60,335 bases of DNA from an uncultured Eubacteriales bacterium (GTDB lineage: Bacteria; Bacillota; Clostridia; Oscillospirales; CAG-272): positions 1 through 60,335 of the forward strand of contig CAKSPO010000009.1 in NCBI GenBank assembly GCA_934481515.1, written 5' to 3'. A model generated the notes under the pieces. It was not told the DNA's origin and did no database searches. It saw nothing but the letters and a program-made list of their open reading frames with translations. The position numbers were made by a program, and so were the translations under genes. Each line of letters begins with the position of its first letter. Position 1 is the stretch's first letter. Below, in pieces: positions 51,053 to 60,095 of the stretch.

Positions 51053-53821
51053 ATGTCACTTTTTACGAAAATCTTCGGAACCTACAGCCAAAGGCAGATT
51101 AAAAAACTGGCGGTGATCGCCGACCGCGTGGATGCGCTTGCGGATACTTACCGCGCGATGTCCAATGAAGAATTGCAGGCGGTGACTCCTGCACTTCGTG
51201 CAAGACTGGAAGCAGGAGAAACCATGGACGACATTCTTCCGGATGCTTTTGCGGCAATCCGGGAAGCGGATGACCGGGTGCTCGGGAAACGTCCTTTCCG
51301 GGTTCAGATCCTCGGCGGAATCGTTCTGCATCAGGGGCGGATTGCCGAAATGAAAACCGGAGAAGGAAAAACATTGGTGGCAACCCTGCCTGCCTATCTG
51401 AACGCTTTGGGCGGAGAGGGTGTTCATATTGTTACGGTCAACGATTATCTTGCCCGTGTCGGCGCCGAGGAGATGGGGCGCGTCTATGAATTCATGGGAA
51501 TGCGCACCGGTTTGGTAGTTCACGGACAGACGTCGGCGGAAAAGCAGGCTGCATACGGTGCAGATATTACTTACGGAACCAACAATGAGTTCGGATTTGA
51601 TTATCTTCGCGACAATATGGTGGTCTACAAAAAACAGATGGTACAGCGCGGTCATGTATTTGCCATTGTGGATGAGGTGGACTCCATTCTGATTGACGAG
51701 GCGCGGACGCCTCTGATTATTTCCGGCGCCGGAGAGGCGGCGACGGATCTTTATGAGAAAGCAGACCGGCTGGTACGCTCCATGCGGAAATATGTGATCA
51801 AAGAGCTGGACAGCAAGGAGGACCACGATAACATTGATGCCGACTATATCGTGGATGAAAAGGCAAACAATGCGATTCTGACTTCCCGCGGCGTTAAACG
51901 GGCGGAGGAATTTTTCGGAATTTCCAATTTCAATGATGCGGAAAACGCCACCATTTCGCATCATGTTCAGCAGGCGATCAAGGCGTACGGCTGTATGCAC
52001 CGGGATGTGGACTATGTGGTGAACGAAAAGGGAGTCATGATTGTGGATTCCTTTACGGGGCGTCTGATGCCGGGCAGGCGGTATTCCGACGGGCTTCATC
52101 AGGCAATTGAGGCGAAGGAAGGCGTACAGGTACAGAAGGAGAACAAAACGCTTGCCACCATTACGTTCCAGAATTATTTCCGGATGTACCATAAGCTTTC
52201 CGGTATGACGGGAACGGCACTCACCGAGGAGACCGAATTCCGTGAGATTTACAATCTGGATGTGGTGGAGATTCCGACCAACAAGCCGATGATTCGTGTG
52301 GATCATCCGGATGCGGTTTACCGCAGTATGGAAGGAAAATACAACGCGATTGTGAAGCAGGTGATTGCCTGCCATGAAAAAGGTCAGCCGGTGCTGGTGG
52401 GTACGGTTTCCATTGACAAGTCGGAGGCGCTGTCCCTGCGCCTGAAGAAAGCGGGAATTCCGCACACGGTGCTCAATGCGAAGTATCATGAAAAGGAAGC
52501 GGAAATTGTTGCGCAGGCAGGAAAGCCCGGTGCCGTGACCATTTCCACCAACATGGCAGGACGCGGTACCGATATTCTGCTGGGCGGCAACCCGGAGTTT
52601 ATGGCAAAGGCGGACATGCGCGCCATGGGGATTCCGGAGGAAACGCTGGCGATGTGCGGCGGTTTTACGGAAACAGACGACGAAGAAATTCTTTCCGCGC
52701 GTGAAACCTTCCGGACGCTGGTTGCAAAATACAAGGAGCAGGTGGCTCCGGAGGCAAAGAAGGTCTGCGAAGCGGGCGGCTTGTTCATCCTCGGAACCGA
52801 ACGGCATGAGAGCCGCCGGATTGACAACCAGCTCCGCGGGCGTTCCGGTCGTCAGGGCGACCCAGGAGAATCCCGTTTCTTCCTTTCCATGGAGGACGAT
52901 CTGATGCGTCTGTTCGGTGCGGAACGGATGATGCGGGTGGTCGATGCGCTGAAAATGCCGGAGGATGTGCCGATTGATGCTCGGATTTTGTCCGGCGCCA
53001 TCGAGAATGCGCAGAAGCGGATTGAGGACAATAACTTCAAGCGCAGAAAATACGTTCTTTCCTACGACGATGTCATGAATCAGCAGCGGAGTATTATTTA
53101 CAAGCAGAGAGGCGAGGTGCTCAACGGAGAAGACCTTTCCGGCACCATCCGCAAAATGCTGGAGGAGACTGTCCGGGAAGCTGTGGGAACCTATGTGCAC
53201 GGAGACGACCACGAGGAGTGGGATCTGGACGGTTTGCGTGCACATTATATGGGGCTTCTGACCACGGATGAGGATTTCCGCTATACGGATGAGGAGAAGA
53301 AGCGGCTGAAGCCGGAAGAGATTGCGGAACTGCTCTGCCGTCGCGTGGAAGAGAAGTATGCGGAAAAAGAAGCGCTGTTCGGTCCGGAGGCCTTCCGGGA
53401 GGTGGAGCGCGTGATTCTGTTGCGGTGTGTGGATACCGCGTGGATGGATCATATCGACACGATGGAGGATCTGAAGAGCACGGTCGGACTTCAGTCCTAC
53501 GCGCAGAGAGACCCGGTCAACGAGTACCGGATCCGCGGTGCGGAGCTGTTTGAGGCGATGGTGGACGACATCCGTCAGAGCACCACACGCGGAATCCTTT
53601 CCGTGGTTCCGCGCCCGCAGGCAATGGAGCGGGTACAGGTTGCCAATCCCCTGAGTGAAGGCTTTGAGGGGGGCGCACAGAAAAAGAAGATCGTGATCCG
53701 CAAGGGAGGAAATACGATTGTGAAAGCCGGGGGGACGGTCGGAAGAAACGATCCCTGCCCGTGCGGCTCCGGAAAGAAATACAAGAACTGCTGTATGCGT
53801 TCCCAGAACCATACGGACTGA
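51053..53821 (+). CDS. secA: Preprotein translocase ATPase SecA
   Basis: A 922-residue motor that drives proteins through SecYEG. It starts MSLFTKIFGTYSQRQIKKL. Nucleotide-binding folds show MKTGEGKTLVATLPAYLNAL, VDEVDSILIDEARTPLIISG, NMAGRGTDILLGGN and QLRGRSGRQGDPGESRFFLSMEDDLMRLFG. The C-terminus has the zinc/SecB-type motif RNDPCPCGSGKKYKNCC. I chose ATG 51053, which has AAAGGA upstream; the open frame before it has no family similarity. Two membrane-protein genes follow closely. Confidence 0.97.
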   Translation: MSLFTKIFGTYSQRQIKKLAVIADRVDALADTYRAMSNEELQAVTPALRARLEAGETMDDILPDAFAAIREADDRVLGKRPFRVQILGGIVLHQGRIAEMKTGEGKTLVATLPAYLNALGGEGVHIVTVNDYLARVGAEEMGRVYEFMGMRTGLVVHGQTSAEKQAAYGADITYGTNNEFGFDYLRDNMVVYKKQMVQRGHVFAIVDEVDSILIDEARTPLIISGAGEAATDLYEKADRLVRSMRKYVIKELDSKEDHDNIDADYIVDEKANNAILTSRGVKRAEEFFGISNFNDAENATISHHVQQAIKAYGCMHRDVDYVVNEKGVMIVDSFTGRLMPGRRYSDGLHQAIEAKEGVQVQKENKTLATITFQNYFRMYHKLSGMTGTALTEETEFREIYNLDVVEIPTNKPMIRVDHPDAVYRSMEGKYNAIVKQVIACHEKGQPVLVGTVSIDKSEALSLRLKKAGIPHTVLNAKYHEKEAEIVAQAGKPGAVTISTNMAGRGTDILLGGNPEFMAKADMRAMGIPEETLAMCGGFTETDDEEILSARETFRTLVAKYKEQVAPEAKKVCEAGGLFILGTERHESRRIDNQLRGRSGRQGDPGESRFFLSMEDDLMRLFGAERMMRVVDALKMPEDVPIDARILSGAIENAQKRIEDNNFKRRKYVLSYDDVMNQQRSIIYKQRGEVLNGEDLSGTIRKMLEETVREAVGTYVHGDDHEEWDLDGLRAHYMGLLTTDEDFRYTDEEKKRLKPEEIAELLCRRVEEKYAEKEALFGPEAFREVERVILLRCVDTAWMDHIDTMEDLKSTVGLQSYAQRDPVNEYRIRGAELFEAMVDDIRQSTTRGILSVVPRPQAMERVQVANPLSEGFEGGAQKKKIVIRKGGNTIVKAGGTVGRNDPCPCGSGKKYKNCCMRSQNHTD

Positions 53822-53833
53822 CGGGAAACGGTT

Positions 53834-54565
53834 ATGGGCTTCGGTTATTTTTGGATCGGTTATCTGGTCGCGTTTGTCTTTTTTCTTCCGGCAAAAGCGC
53901 TTGGCTTCGGATTTGCGGCAGAGTTGATCGGCTATGGGCTGATGCTGTACGGACTTTTGGGGTTGCGCCGCTATCATCCGGCGTTCCGTGCGGCAATCGG
54001 GATGCAGATTCCGCTGTTTCTGACGGCGCTGTACGATGCCGGGCGGGAAATCTGCGCGTTCTTTTCTCTGTCGCCGGGGCTGTTCGGTATATCGGCGGTG
54101 CAAACCGGTGCGGAGATCGGGACGACGTTGTTTGTGATTCTGTTTCATCTGGCGTTTCTTTATGCAATCCGGGGGCTTTCGGAAGAGGTCGGACTGAAAA
54201 AGCTTTCGGTTCTTGCGATGCGCAATGCTCTTGTGGTGCTCGTTTATGCGGTATTCTACGCGCTTTGCCGATTCCCGTTCCCGGAGGCGGTTTTGCCGTA
54301 TCTGACCATAGCGCAGGTAATTTTCCGCATTTTGTGGGTGATTCTGAATCTGTGGCTGTTGCTATCCTGCACCAAGGACATCTGTCCGGACGGTGAGGAG
54401 GAGCTTCCGCCGAAAAAATCCCGCTTTGCATGGCTCAACCGCATGGAGGAGACCTACGAGCGCAACCATCAGGCGCTTGCCGATCAGGCAAGGCGGGACG
54501 GGGAAGCGCTGGCACAGCGAAACCGGGACAGGCGGGAGCGCCGGAACCGGAAAAAGCGCAAATAA
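53834..54565 (+). CDS. Polytopic membrane protein of unknown function
   Basis: A 243-residue protein with about six hydrophobic segments (about 5-22, 28-44, 56-70, 92-112, 130-148 and 158-180) and a highly basic C-terminal tail (RRDGEALAQRNRDRRERRNRKKRK) that should lie in the cytoplasm. I do not recognise a named family. It begins 12 bases after secA and is followed 43 bases later by a larger membrane protein gene, so the three are probably co-transcribed. Confidence 0.75.
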   Translation: MGFGYFWIGYLVAFVFFLPAKALGFGFAAELIGYGLMLYGLLGLRRYHPAFRAAIGMQIPLFLTALYDAGREICAFFSLSPGLFGISAVQTGAEIGTTLFVILFHLAFLYAIRGLSEEVGLKKLSVLAMRNALVVLVYAVFYALCRFPFPEAVLPYLTIAQVIFRILWVILNLWLLLSCTKDICPDGEEELPPKKSRFAWLNRMEETYERNHQALADQARRDGEALAQRNRDRRERRNRKKRK

Positions 54566-54608
54566 ACGGCTTTGCCACGAAACGATATTCCGGAAGGAGG
54601 GACTTCAA

Positions 54609-56024
54609 ATGAAATTCCGCAGCGGAAAAAAGCTGGGACTTGCATGGGCGATTCCTGCGGCATTTTTCCTTTGCAATCCGGTGATTGCGTTTTTTGACGT
54701 TCTGCCGGACTGTATCGGGTATTTTTTTCTGCTCGCGGCGCTGTCCCGCGTGGCGGATCTGAATCAGGAGCTTGGGGAAGCGCGGCGCTGCTTCCGGATT
54801 CTTTTCGGAATCGGGATCGGTGCTTTGGCGGTGCAGTTTTATCTTTATACGGTTCTTCCTGACCGGGTTGAGCAGATGAACCGCTATGAGCGTCCGACGC
54901 TGTTGCTTTTGTTTTCATTTCTGATGTTTGTTTTGCAGTGTATCTTCCTGATTCCCGCATGGCGGCACCTCTTTTCCGGCATGCAGCTTCTGGCGCAATG
55001 TCACGGAGGAAATGCAATTCTCCCGGAAAAAACACGCGGAAGCTATTGTGACGGGCTTTCCGCCTTCTTTTCCGCTGAAGCGGTGCTTTCCTCCTTACTT
55101 TCCGTTCTTCCGGAAGCGACTGTGCTGGCATCTATGGAATATGAGGCGGGGAACCGGCTTTTTCCTTTCGATTGGTACACTTATATCCGGCTGTTCCGGG
55201 CGATTGCATTGATACTTTTGCTGATTCTGTCGGTTGCGGCGCTGATCCGGTTGCTCGGCTTCTGGAAAAGGGTGCTTTCGGATGCGGGTTGGATGGATTC
55301 GCTGGAGGCACTTTATCGGAGAGAGGTTCTGACCGACCGGTCATTGTTCCTTCGCCGGCAGATGCGCGCGGCATTTTTTCTGCTGGTTGTGGGAACCGTG
55401 TTTTCCGGAAATCTCCGCATAGAGGAGCGTCAGCTGTTGCCGGGAGTTGTGGCAGCGCTCCTGATTGCGGGCGGTGCTTTTCTCCTGCGGGAGAATTTTC
55501 CCGGACGGCGGGCTGTTTTCCTGTCCTGCGCGGTTCTTTGTGCGGTCAGCATTGCGGCACTTGCCTGCAACACCCTGTATCTGCGGCGGTATGTTCCGGA
55601 GGCTTCTCTCTACTATGCGGATGCATATCGGTTGTTTCTGGCGGTACGGATTCTGGACGGCGCAGAGGCAATTGCGTTTCTTGCGGTTATCGGGGTTCTT
55701 TTACGGGAGATTTACCGGATGGCTCTGTCAGAGACCTCGGTGGTCTATGCGGGGGAAAAGGCTGCGGAAATTTCCGGACGAGCGACGGAACGGTTGCATC
55801 GCGGTTATTTTTTCCGGATTCTGGTTATTTTCCTTTTCTTCTTTGGGGCGGCAGTCGGAAATCTTGCGGTTGCCGTTTTCCGCTTGCAGGTTTTGTGGCT
55901 TTGGTGGATTCCGTTTTTGATGACCGTGGTGGCGGTTTGTCTCTTTTCCTCTTTATTGTTTGATTTGCGTCAGCAATTGTCGCAACAAATGGCAGAACAA
56001 AAGTCGGAAAAATTGCCGTTTTGA
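54609..56024 (+). CDS. Polytopic membrane protein with a FFDVLPDCIGY motif, unknown function
   Basis: A 471-residue membrane protein. The first helix pair carries CNPVIAFFDVLPDCIGYFFLLAALSRVADLN, a pattern I have seen in uncharacterised clostridial membrane proteins. About nine to ten hydrophobic segments follow, and the C-terminus is short and charged. GGAAGGAGGG lies before ATG 54609, a very strong ribosome site; the frame is open further upstream but overlaps the previous gene. No transport or catalytic motif was recognised. Confidence 0.78.
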   Translation: MKFRSGKKLGLAWAIPAAFFLCNPVIAFFDVLPDCIGYFFLLAALSRVADLNQELGEARRCFRILFGIGIGALAVQFYLYTVLPDRVEQMNRYERPTLLLLFSFLMFVLQCIFLIPAWRHLFSGMQLLAQCHGGNAILPEKTRGSYCDGLSAFFSAEAVLSSLLSVLPEATVLASMEYEAGNRLFPFDWYTYIRLFRAIALILLLILSVAALIRLLGFWKRVLSDAGWMDSLEALYRREVLTDRSLFLRRQMRAAFFLLVVGTVFSGNLRIEERQLLPGVVAALLIAGGAFLLRENFPGRRAVFLSCAVLCAVSIAALACNTLYLRRYVPEASLYYADAYRLFLAVRILDGAEAIAFLAVIGVLLREIYRMALSETSVVYAGEKAAEISGRATERLHRGYFFRILVIFLFFFGAAVGNLAVAVFRLQVLWLWWIPFLMTVVAVCLFSSLLFDLRQQLSQQMAEQKSEKLPF

Positions 56025-56093
56025 TGTATTTCCTGCGTGGAATGTGTGCATACTGAAATTGTAGTTTTAATTACAAAAAGGAGTCGCACGATC

Positions 56094-56318
56094 ATGCAGA
56101 ACAACCGGAATCAGAACAACCAGAATCAGAACAACCAGAATCAGAACAACCAGAATCAGAACAACCAGAATCAGAACAACCAGAATCAGAACAATCAGAA
56201 TCAGAACAACCAGAATCAGAACAACCAGAATCAGAACAACCAGAACAATCAGAACAATCAGAATCAGAATCAGGACAAAAATTGCAGAAACCGGCAGAAT
56301 CAGCAGCATTTTGAGTAA
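56094..56318 (+). CDS. Small Asn/Gln-rich repeat protein
   Basis: A 74-residue protein made almost only of Asn and Gln (units like NQNNQ), with a short C-terminal end DKNCRNRQNQQHFE holding the single Cys. AAGGAG stands upstream of the ATG, which supports translation. The coding DNA is a tandem array of the 15-base unit AACAACCAGAATCAG from 56100 to about 56275. Similar very small N/Q-rich proteins occur in clostridial genomes, some linked to spores, but no function can be claimed. The composition is unlike any neighbour. Confidence 0.65.
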   Translation: MQNNRNQNNQNQNNQNQNNQNQNNQNQNNQNQNNQNQNNQNQNNQNQNNQNNQNNQNQNQDKNCRNRQNQQHFE

Positions 56319-56533
56319 CGGTTCTCCCTCCGCATGGAGGGTACATCGTGATGCATCGAAAATTGCATATTTTACAGATTCTCTGCGGAGCGGTTATTGG
56401 CAAATGGAAAGATGCCGGTAGCCGTTTCGCTTTTTTACATTTGTAAGGATGTCATATTGAACAAAATATAATTGTTATTTTTTTGTGTTTTGTACAAAAA
56501 TACTTTTTTGACATAAAAAATTGCGCTTTTTAC

Positions 56534-56563
56534 TTGACAAGGAGGATTTTTTATTGATATTCT
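56534..56563 (+). promoter_or_regulatory. Possible promoter of the first solute-binding protein gene
   Basis: TTGACA (56534-56539) and TATTCT (56558-56563) are 18 bases apart, 76 bases before the start codon. The gap 56319-56638 also holds a small hairpin (56326-56341) and the direct repeat at 56565-56596. Confidence 0.5.
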
Positions 56564-56564
56564 A

Positions 56565-56596
56565 ATTATAGTACTAAAGGATTATAGTACTAAAGG
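56565..56596 (+). repeat. Perfect 16-bp tandem repeat in a leader
   Basis: ATTATAGTACTAAAGG occurs twice without a gap (56565-56580 and 56581-56596) between the promoter and the ribosome site of the solute-binding protein gene. It could be an operator or a duplication footprint. Confidence 0.7.
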
Positions 56597-56638
56597 AGAA
56601 TTACTTCTATTTTTATGTTTTGAAGGAGGCACAGTTCA

Positions 56639-58171
56639 ATGAAAGCAAGCATGTTTCTGAAGTTGCTGGCACTGGCGCTTGCGTTGCTGATGATTGTTCC
56701 TGCGCTTGTTGCCTGCAATGGCGGTGGAGAAGATACCACCACGGCGGGAAACGATGGCGGAACAGGCAACGGCGGCAACACCACGACCGCCGACAGCGGC
56801 AACACACCTATTCCGAGCAATTATCGTAACCTGGACGGATATAAGTATAAGGCTTATGTTCTCGGCAGGGGCTTTGTGGTGGATGACTTTGCTTTGGAGG
56901 AAGCCAAGGAAGACTCCATTTCCTATGCTGTGGTTGACCGGAACACAACGATTGAGGATCGCTATAATTGCCGGATTCTGAAGGATAATTCCACCGCAGA
57001 CCAGTTCAATGAGATGGAGACCTTCTATCGCGGCGGTGTAAAGTATGAAATGGCTGCACTGCTGGATCTGTCCGCCGCAAGCTGTGCGACTTCTGCATTC
57101 CTGCGGGATGTCAACTCTCTGGAGCATCTCCGATTGGAGGAGACCTATTACGACCAGAATGCCCGTCAGCAGCTTGGCGTTGCAGGAAAACTTTACTTCT
57201 TTAACGGCGATTTCAACAAGTCCATCATGGATTCTACTTATGTGACACTGTTCAATAAGAATATGCTGGCTGACTACTCAGATTTCAAGGATCCCTATGA
57301 ATTGGTCAGAAGCGGTGAGTGGACTCTCGACGAGATGATGACGATGGCACAGACCGCGACCTCCGTACAGGAAGGTCATACGAAGGCAGATGCAACGCTG
57401 GGGGACAAGGTCGGTTACTACGGCTATTATTATGACGGCACCGTTTTCTTCTACGGCGCCGGCGAACGAATTTCCACCACGAACGAAAACGGTGAGGTAT
57501 CTTTGACGGTCAAATCCGAAACAGCGGATAAGGTCATTACCAAAATCTATGATCTGATGAACCGCAAGAGCGTCCATCCCACCTACCCGGAGGGGGCAGG
57601 AGGAGATCGGAACAAAGCATTTCTGACCGGTAACACACTGTTTACCACGATGATTCTCTGGGACGTCCGGACACAGATTTATAAGGCAGAGAATATCAGC
57701 TTTTCTTATGGTATTCTTCCGACCGCAAAATATTCGGCAACGGATACAGCAGGCAAAAGAACGGATTACCATTGCGTGGTTCAGCTTGGAAACAACACGG
57801 CGGCTCTCTGGTCGGTTCCGGTGGTTTGCGAGGATGTTGAAAAAGCTGCATTCATGCTGGAAGTAATGGCTTCCATGTCAGATGCGAGCGTAGAAGGTTC
57901 TACGATGGATGCTTACTACCGCAATACCCTGAAGCTGGGTGCTGCACAGGATATGGAGTCGGTCGAGGCGCTGGACGTTGTCCGTAACTCCATCTGCTAT
58001 GATATTGCACTTCTTTATAAGTGGGGCGATTTTGACTCCTTCATCCGCTTGATAAATCAGCAGTCTTCTATGCCGAACCTGAATCAAAAGTATGCACAGG
58101 ATGGAATGAAGGCAGAGGTTGCAATGGAGAGAACCATTTCTTCCTTCAAAAATCCTTCTTTGAAGAGTTGA
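56639..58171 (+). CDS. Solute-binding lipoprotein (ABC-type family 1), first paralogue
   Basis: A 510-residue lipoprotein with signal peptide MKASMFLKLLALALALLMIVPALVAC (lipobox LVAC) and a Gly/Thr/Asn linker (about 27-58). The rest resembles family-1 extracellular solute-binding proteins that deliver sugars or oligosaccharides to ABC importers: AVVDRNTTIEDRYNC, LYFFNGDFNKSIMDSTYVTLFNKNML, DPYELVRSGEWTLDEMMTMA, FFYGAGERI and FSYGILPTAKY. No permease or ATPase gene is adjacent. GAAGGAGG lies before the ATG. The next gene encodes a close paralogue, so this is a tandem duplication. Confidence 0.85.
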   Translation: MKASMFLKLLALALALLMIVPALVACNGGGEDTTTAGNDGGTGNGGNTTTADSGNTPIPSNYRNLDGYKYKAYVLGRGFVVDDFALEEAKEDSISYAVVDRNTTIEDRYNCRILKDNSTADQFNEMETFYRGGVKYEMAALLDLSAASCATSAFLRDVNSLEHLRLEETYYDQNARQQLGVAGKLYFFNGDFNKSIMDSTYVTLFNKNMLADYSDFKDPYELVRSGEWTLDEMMTMAQTATSVQEGHTKADATLGDKVGYYGYYYDGTVFFYGAGERISTTNENGEVSLTVKSETADKVITKIYDLMNRKSVHPTYPEGAGGDRNKAFLTGNTLFTTMILWDVRTQIYKAENISFSYGILPTAKYSATDTAGKRTDYHCVVQLGNNTAALWSVPVVCEDVEKAAFMLEVMASMSDASVEGSTMDAYYRNTLKLGAAQDMESVEALDVVRNSICYDIALLYKWGDFDSFIRLINQQSSMPNLNQKYAQDGMKAEVAMERTISSFKNPSLKS

Positions 58172-58209
58172 TTTTATAACGAAGAGATCCATTTTATAAA
58201 CCTGCCGGG

Positions 58210-58261
58210 AGGCTGCCGCAATTTGCACCGGAATCGGGCATGCGACAGCCTTCTTGTTTAT
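58210..58261 (+). terminator. Terminator-like hairpin after the first solute-binding protein gene
   Basis: AGGCTGCCGCA (58210-58220) pairs with TGCGACAGCCT (58241-58251), 10 of 11 positions, followed by a T-rich stretch. The stem is imperfect and the loop is 20 bases. Confidence 0.55.
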
Positions 58262-58369
58262 TCTGTTTTTTCGCAGGGGAGAATATTGTCAGAATGAACA
58301 AAACAGTTGTGAGTTTTTCGTCATTTCGCAGAATTCAAAGGAGAACCGGGGAAAAGGAAAGAAGGACGC

Positions 58370-58398
58370 TTGACTTTTTCAGACTGCCGTGCTATAAT
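58370..58398 (+). promoter_or_regulatory. Promoter of the second solute-binding protein gene
   Basis: TTGACT (58370-58375) and TATAAT (58393-58398) are 17 bases apart, 42 bases before the start codon. The second paralogue is therefore transcribed on its own. Confidence 0.8.
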
Positions 58399-58440
58399 TT
58401 ATGTTGAGTGAAAACTCATATTATTCAGGAGGCAAAAAGC

Positions 58441-59985
58441 ATGAAAACAAGTATGTTTTTGAAGCTGTTGGCGCTGGCGCTGGCATTGCTGATGCTTGTT
58501 CCTGCGTTGGTTGCGTGCGGTGACAGTGGGGAAGAAACCACTACTGCGGCGGGCGACAGCGGAACCGGCAACGGCAGTAACACCACAAACAATGGCGGAA
58601 ACAAACCGAACCCGACAAACTATCGGAATCTGGATGGATACCAGTATAAGGCGTATATTTGTACGAATACGGACAACGCTTCTTTTCCGGTAGACGACTT
58701 CTATGTGGCGGAAGCCAAGGAAGATTCCATTTCTTATGCTGTGGTTGACCGGAATACGACGATTGAGGATCGTTACAACTGCAAGATTTTCAAGGTGGAC
58801 TCCAACGGAGACCAGTTCAACGAAATGGAGACCTTCTACCGCGGCGGTGTGAAGTATGAAATGGCTGCACTCCGCGATGTTCATGCGGCAAGCTGTGCAA
58901 CCTCTGCATTCCTGCGGGATATCAACTCTCTGGAGCATCTCCAGCTGGACGAGGATTATTATGACCAGAACTCCCGTCAGCAGCTTGGTATTGCGGGCAA
59001 GCTTTATTTCTTCAACGGAGACTTCAACAAGTCCATCATGGACTCCACGTATGTTACGCTGTTCAACAAGAATATGCTTGCTGACTATGCGAACTTCAAG
59101 GATCCCTATGAGCTGGTCAGAAACGGCGAGTGGACTCTCGACGAGATGATGACCATGGCGAACACCGCAACTTCCGTGCAGGGTGACCGCATTGTTGCAG
59201 ATGCGACGCTGGGTGATAAGGTTGGTTATTTTGGTTATGGCTACGATGGCCTTGTATTCTTCTACGGCGCCGGTGAGCGGATTACTACGACGGATACCAA
59301 CGGAAACGTTTCTCTGACCGTCAATTCTCAGACTGCAGACGGTGTCATTACCAAGATCTATGACCTGATGAACCGTAAGGCGGTACATACCTCCTATCCT
59401 CAGGGCGGCGGAGGCGTCAGAAACAAATCCTTCCTGTCCGGAAATACGCTGTTCACCACACTGATTCTCTGGGATGTCCGGACACAGATTTATAAGTCCG
59501 AGACGCTGAACTTTACCTATGGAATTCTTCCGACAGCGAAGTATTCCGCAACCGATACGGCGGGTCAAAAGACCGATTACCACTGCATCGTGCAATTTAA
59601 CAACGGTACTGCAGCTCTGTGGAGCGTTCCGGAAATGTGCAACGATATTGAGAAGGCTTCCTTTATGCTGGAAGTGATCGCTTCCATGTCCAGTGCAAGC
59701 GAAGAAGGCTCTACGATGGATGCTTACTATCGCAATACCCTGAAGCTGGGTGCTGCACAGGATGCAGAGTCCATTGAGGCTCTGGACGTTGTCCGTAATT
59801 CTCTGTGCTATGATATTGCTCTCCTGTATAAGTGGGGTGATTTTGATTCCTTTATCAAGAGCATCAACGATTCCGCCTCTATGCCGAGCCTGAGCACGAA
59901 GTATGCACAGGATGGTATGAAGGCAGAGGTTGCAATGGAAAAGACCATTTCCTCCTTCAAGAATCCTTCTGCACCGAAGAACTGA
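58441..59985 (+). CDS. Solute-binding lipoprotein (ABC-type family 1), second paralogue
   Basis: A 514-residue close paralogue of the preceding gene, with an almost identical signal peptide (lipobox LVAC) and shared blocks such as AVVDRNTTIEDRYNC, FFNGDFNKSIMDSTYVTLFNKNMLADY, WTLDEMMTMA and GSTMDAYYRNTLKLGAAQD. Differences cluster in the linker and in the central lobe (YFGYGYDGLVFFYGAG, QGGGGVRNKSFL), so the bound sugar may differ. The start ATG 58441 has AGGAGG upstream. Own promoter and terminator. No ABC permease is seen in the window. Confidence 0.85.
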   Translation: MKTSMFLKLLALALALLMLVPALVACGDSGEETTTAAGDSGTGNGSNTTNNGGNKPNPTNYRNLDGYQYKAYICTNTDNASFPVDDFYVAEAKEDSISYAVVDRNTTIEDRYNCKIFKVDSNGDQFNEMETFYRGGVKYEMAALRDVHAASCATSAFLRDINSLEHLQLDEDYYDQNSRQQLGIAGKLYFFNGDFNKSIMDSTYVTLFNKNMLADYANFKDPYELVRNGEWTLDEMMTMANTATSVQGDRIVADATLGDKVGYFGYGYDGLVFFYGAGERITTTDTNGNVSLTVNSQTADGVITKIYDLMNRKAVHTSYPQGGGGVRNKSFLSGNTLFTTLILWDVRTQIYKSETLNFTYGILPTAKYSATDTAGQKTDYHCIVQFNNGTAALWSVPEMCNDIEKASFMLEVIASMSSASEEGSTMDAYYRNTLKLGAAQDAESIEALDVVRNSLCYDIALLYKWGDFDSFIKSINDSASMPSLSTKYAQDGMKAEVAMEKTISSFKNPSAPKN

Positions 59986-60027
59986 TGAATACAGTTGCCA
60001 GCCAACGGGTTGGGCTATGTAAATAAG

Positions 60028-60083
60028 GAAAAGGCGGAGCCATCGCGAATGTGCGAAAGCACAGGGCGGTGGCTCCGCTTTTC
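60028..60083 (+). terminator. Intrinsic terminator after the second solute-binding protein gene
   Basis: A GC-rich stem (AAAGGCGGAGCCATCGC against GCGGTGGCTCCGCTTTT, with one bulge and one G-U pair) is followed by TTCTCT. Its core matches a strong terminator. Confidence 0.8.
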
Positions 60084-60095
60084 TCTGTATAATGG

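Noticed and set aside
51056..54148. 1030-residue open frame on the minus strand
   Set aside because: Antisense to secA, whose identity is certain.
56067..56403. Val/Leu/Ile-rich and Asp/Ser/Cys-rich frames on the minus strand
   Set aside because: They are antisense readings of the Asn/Gln repeat without ribosome sites.
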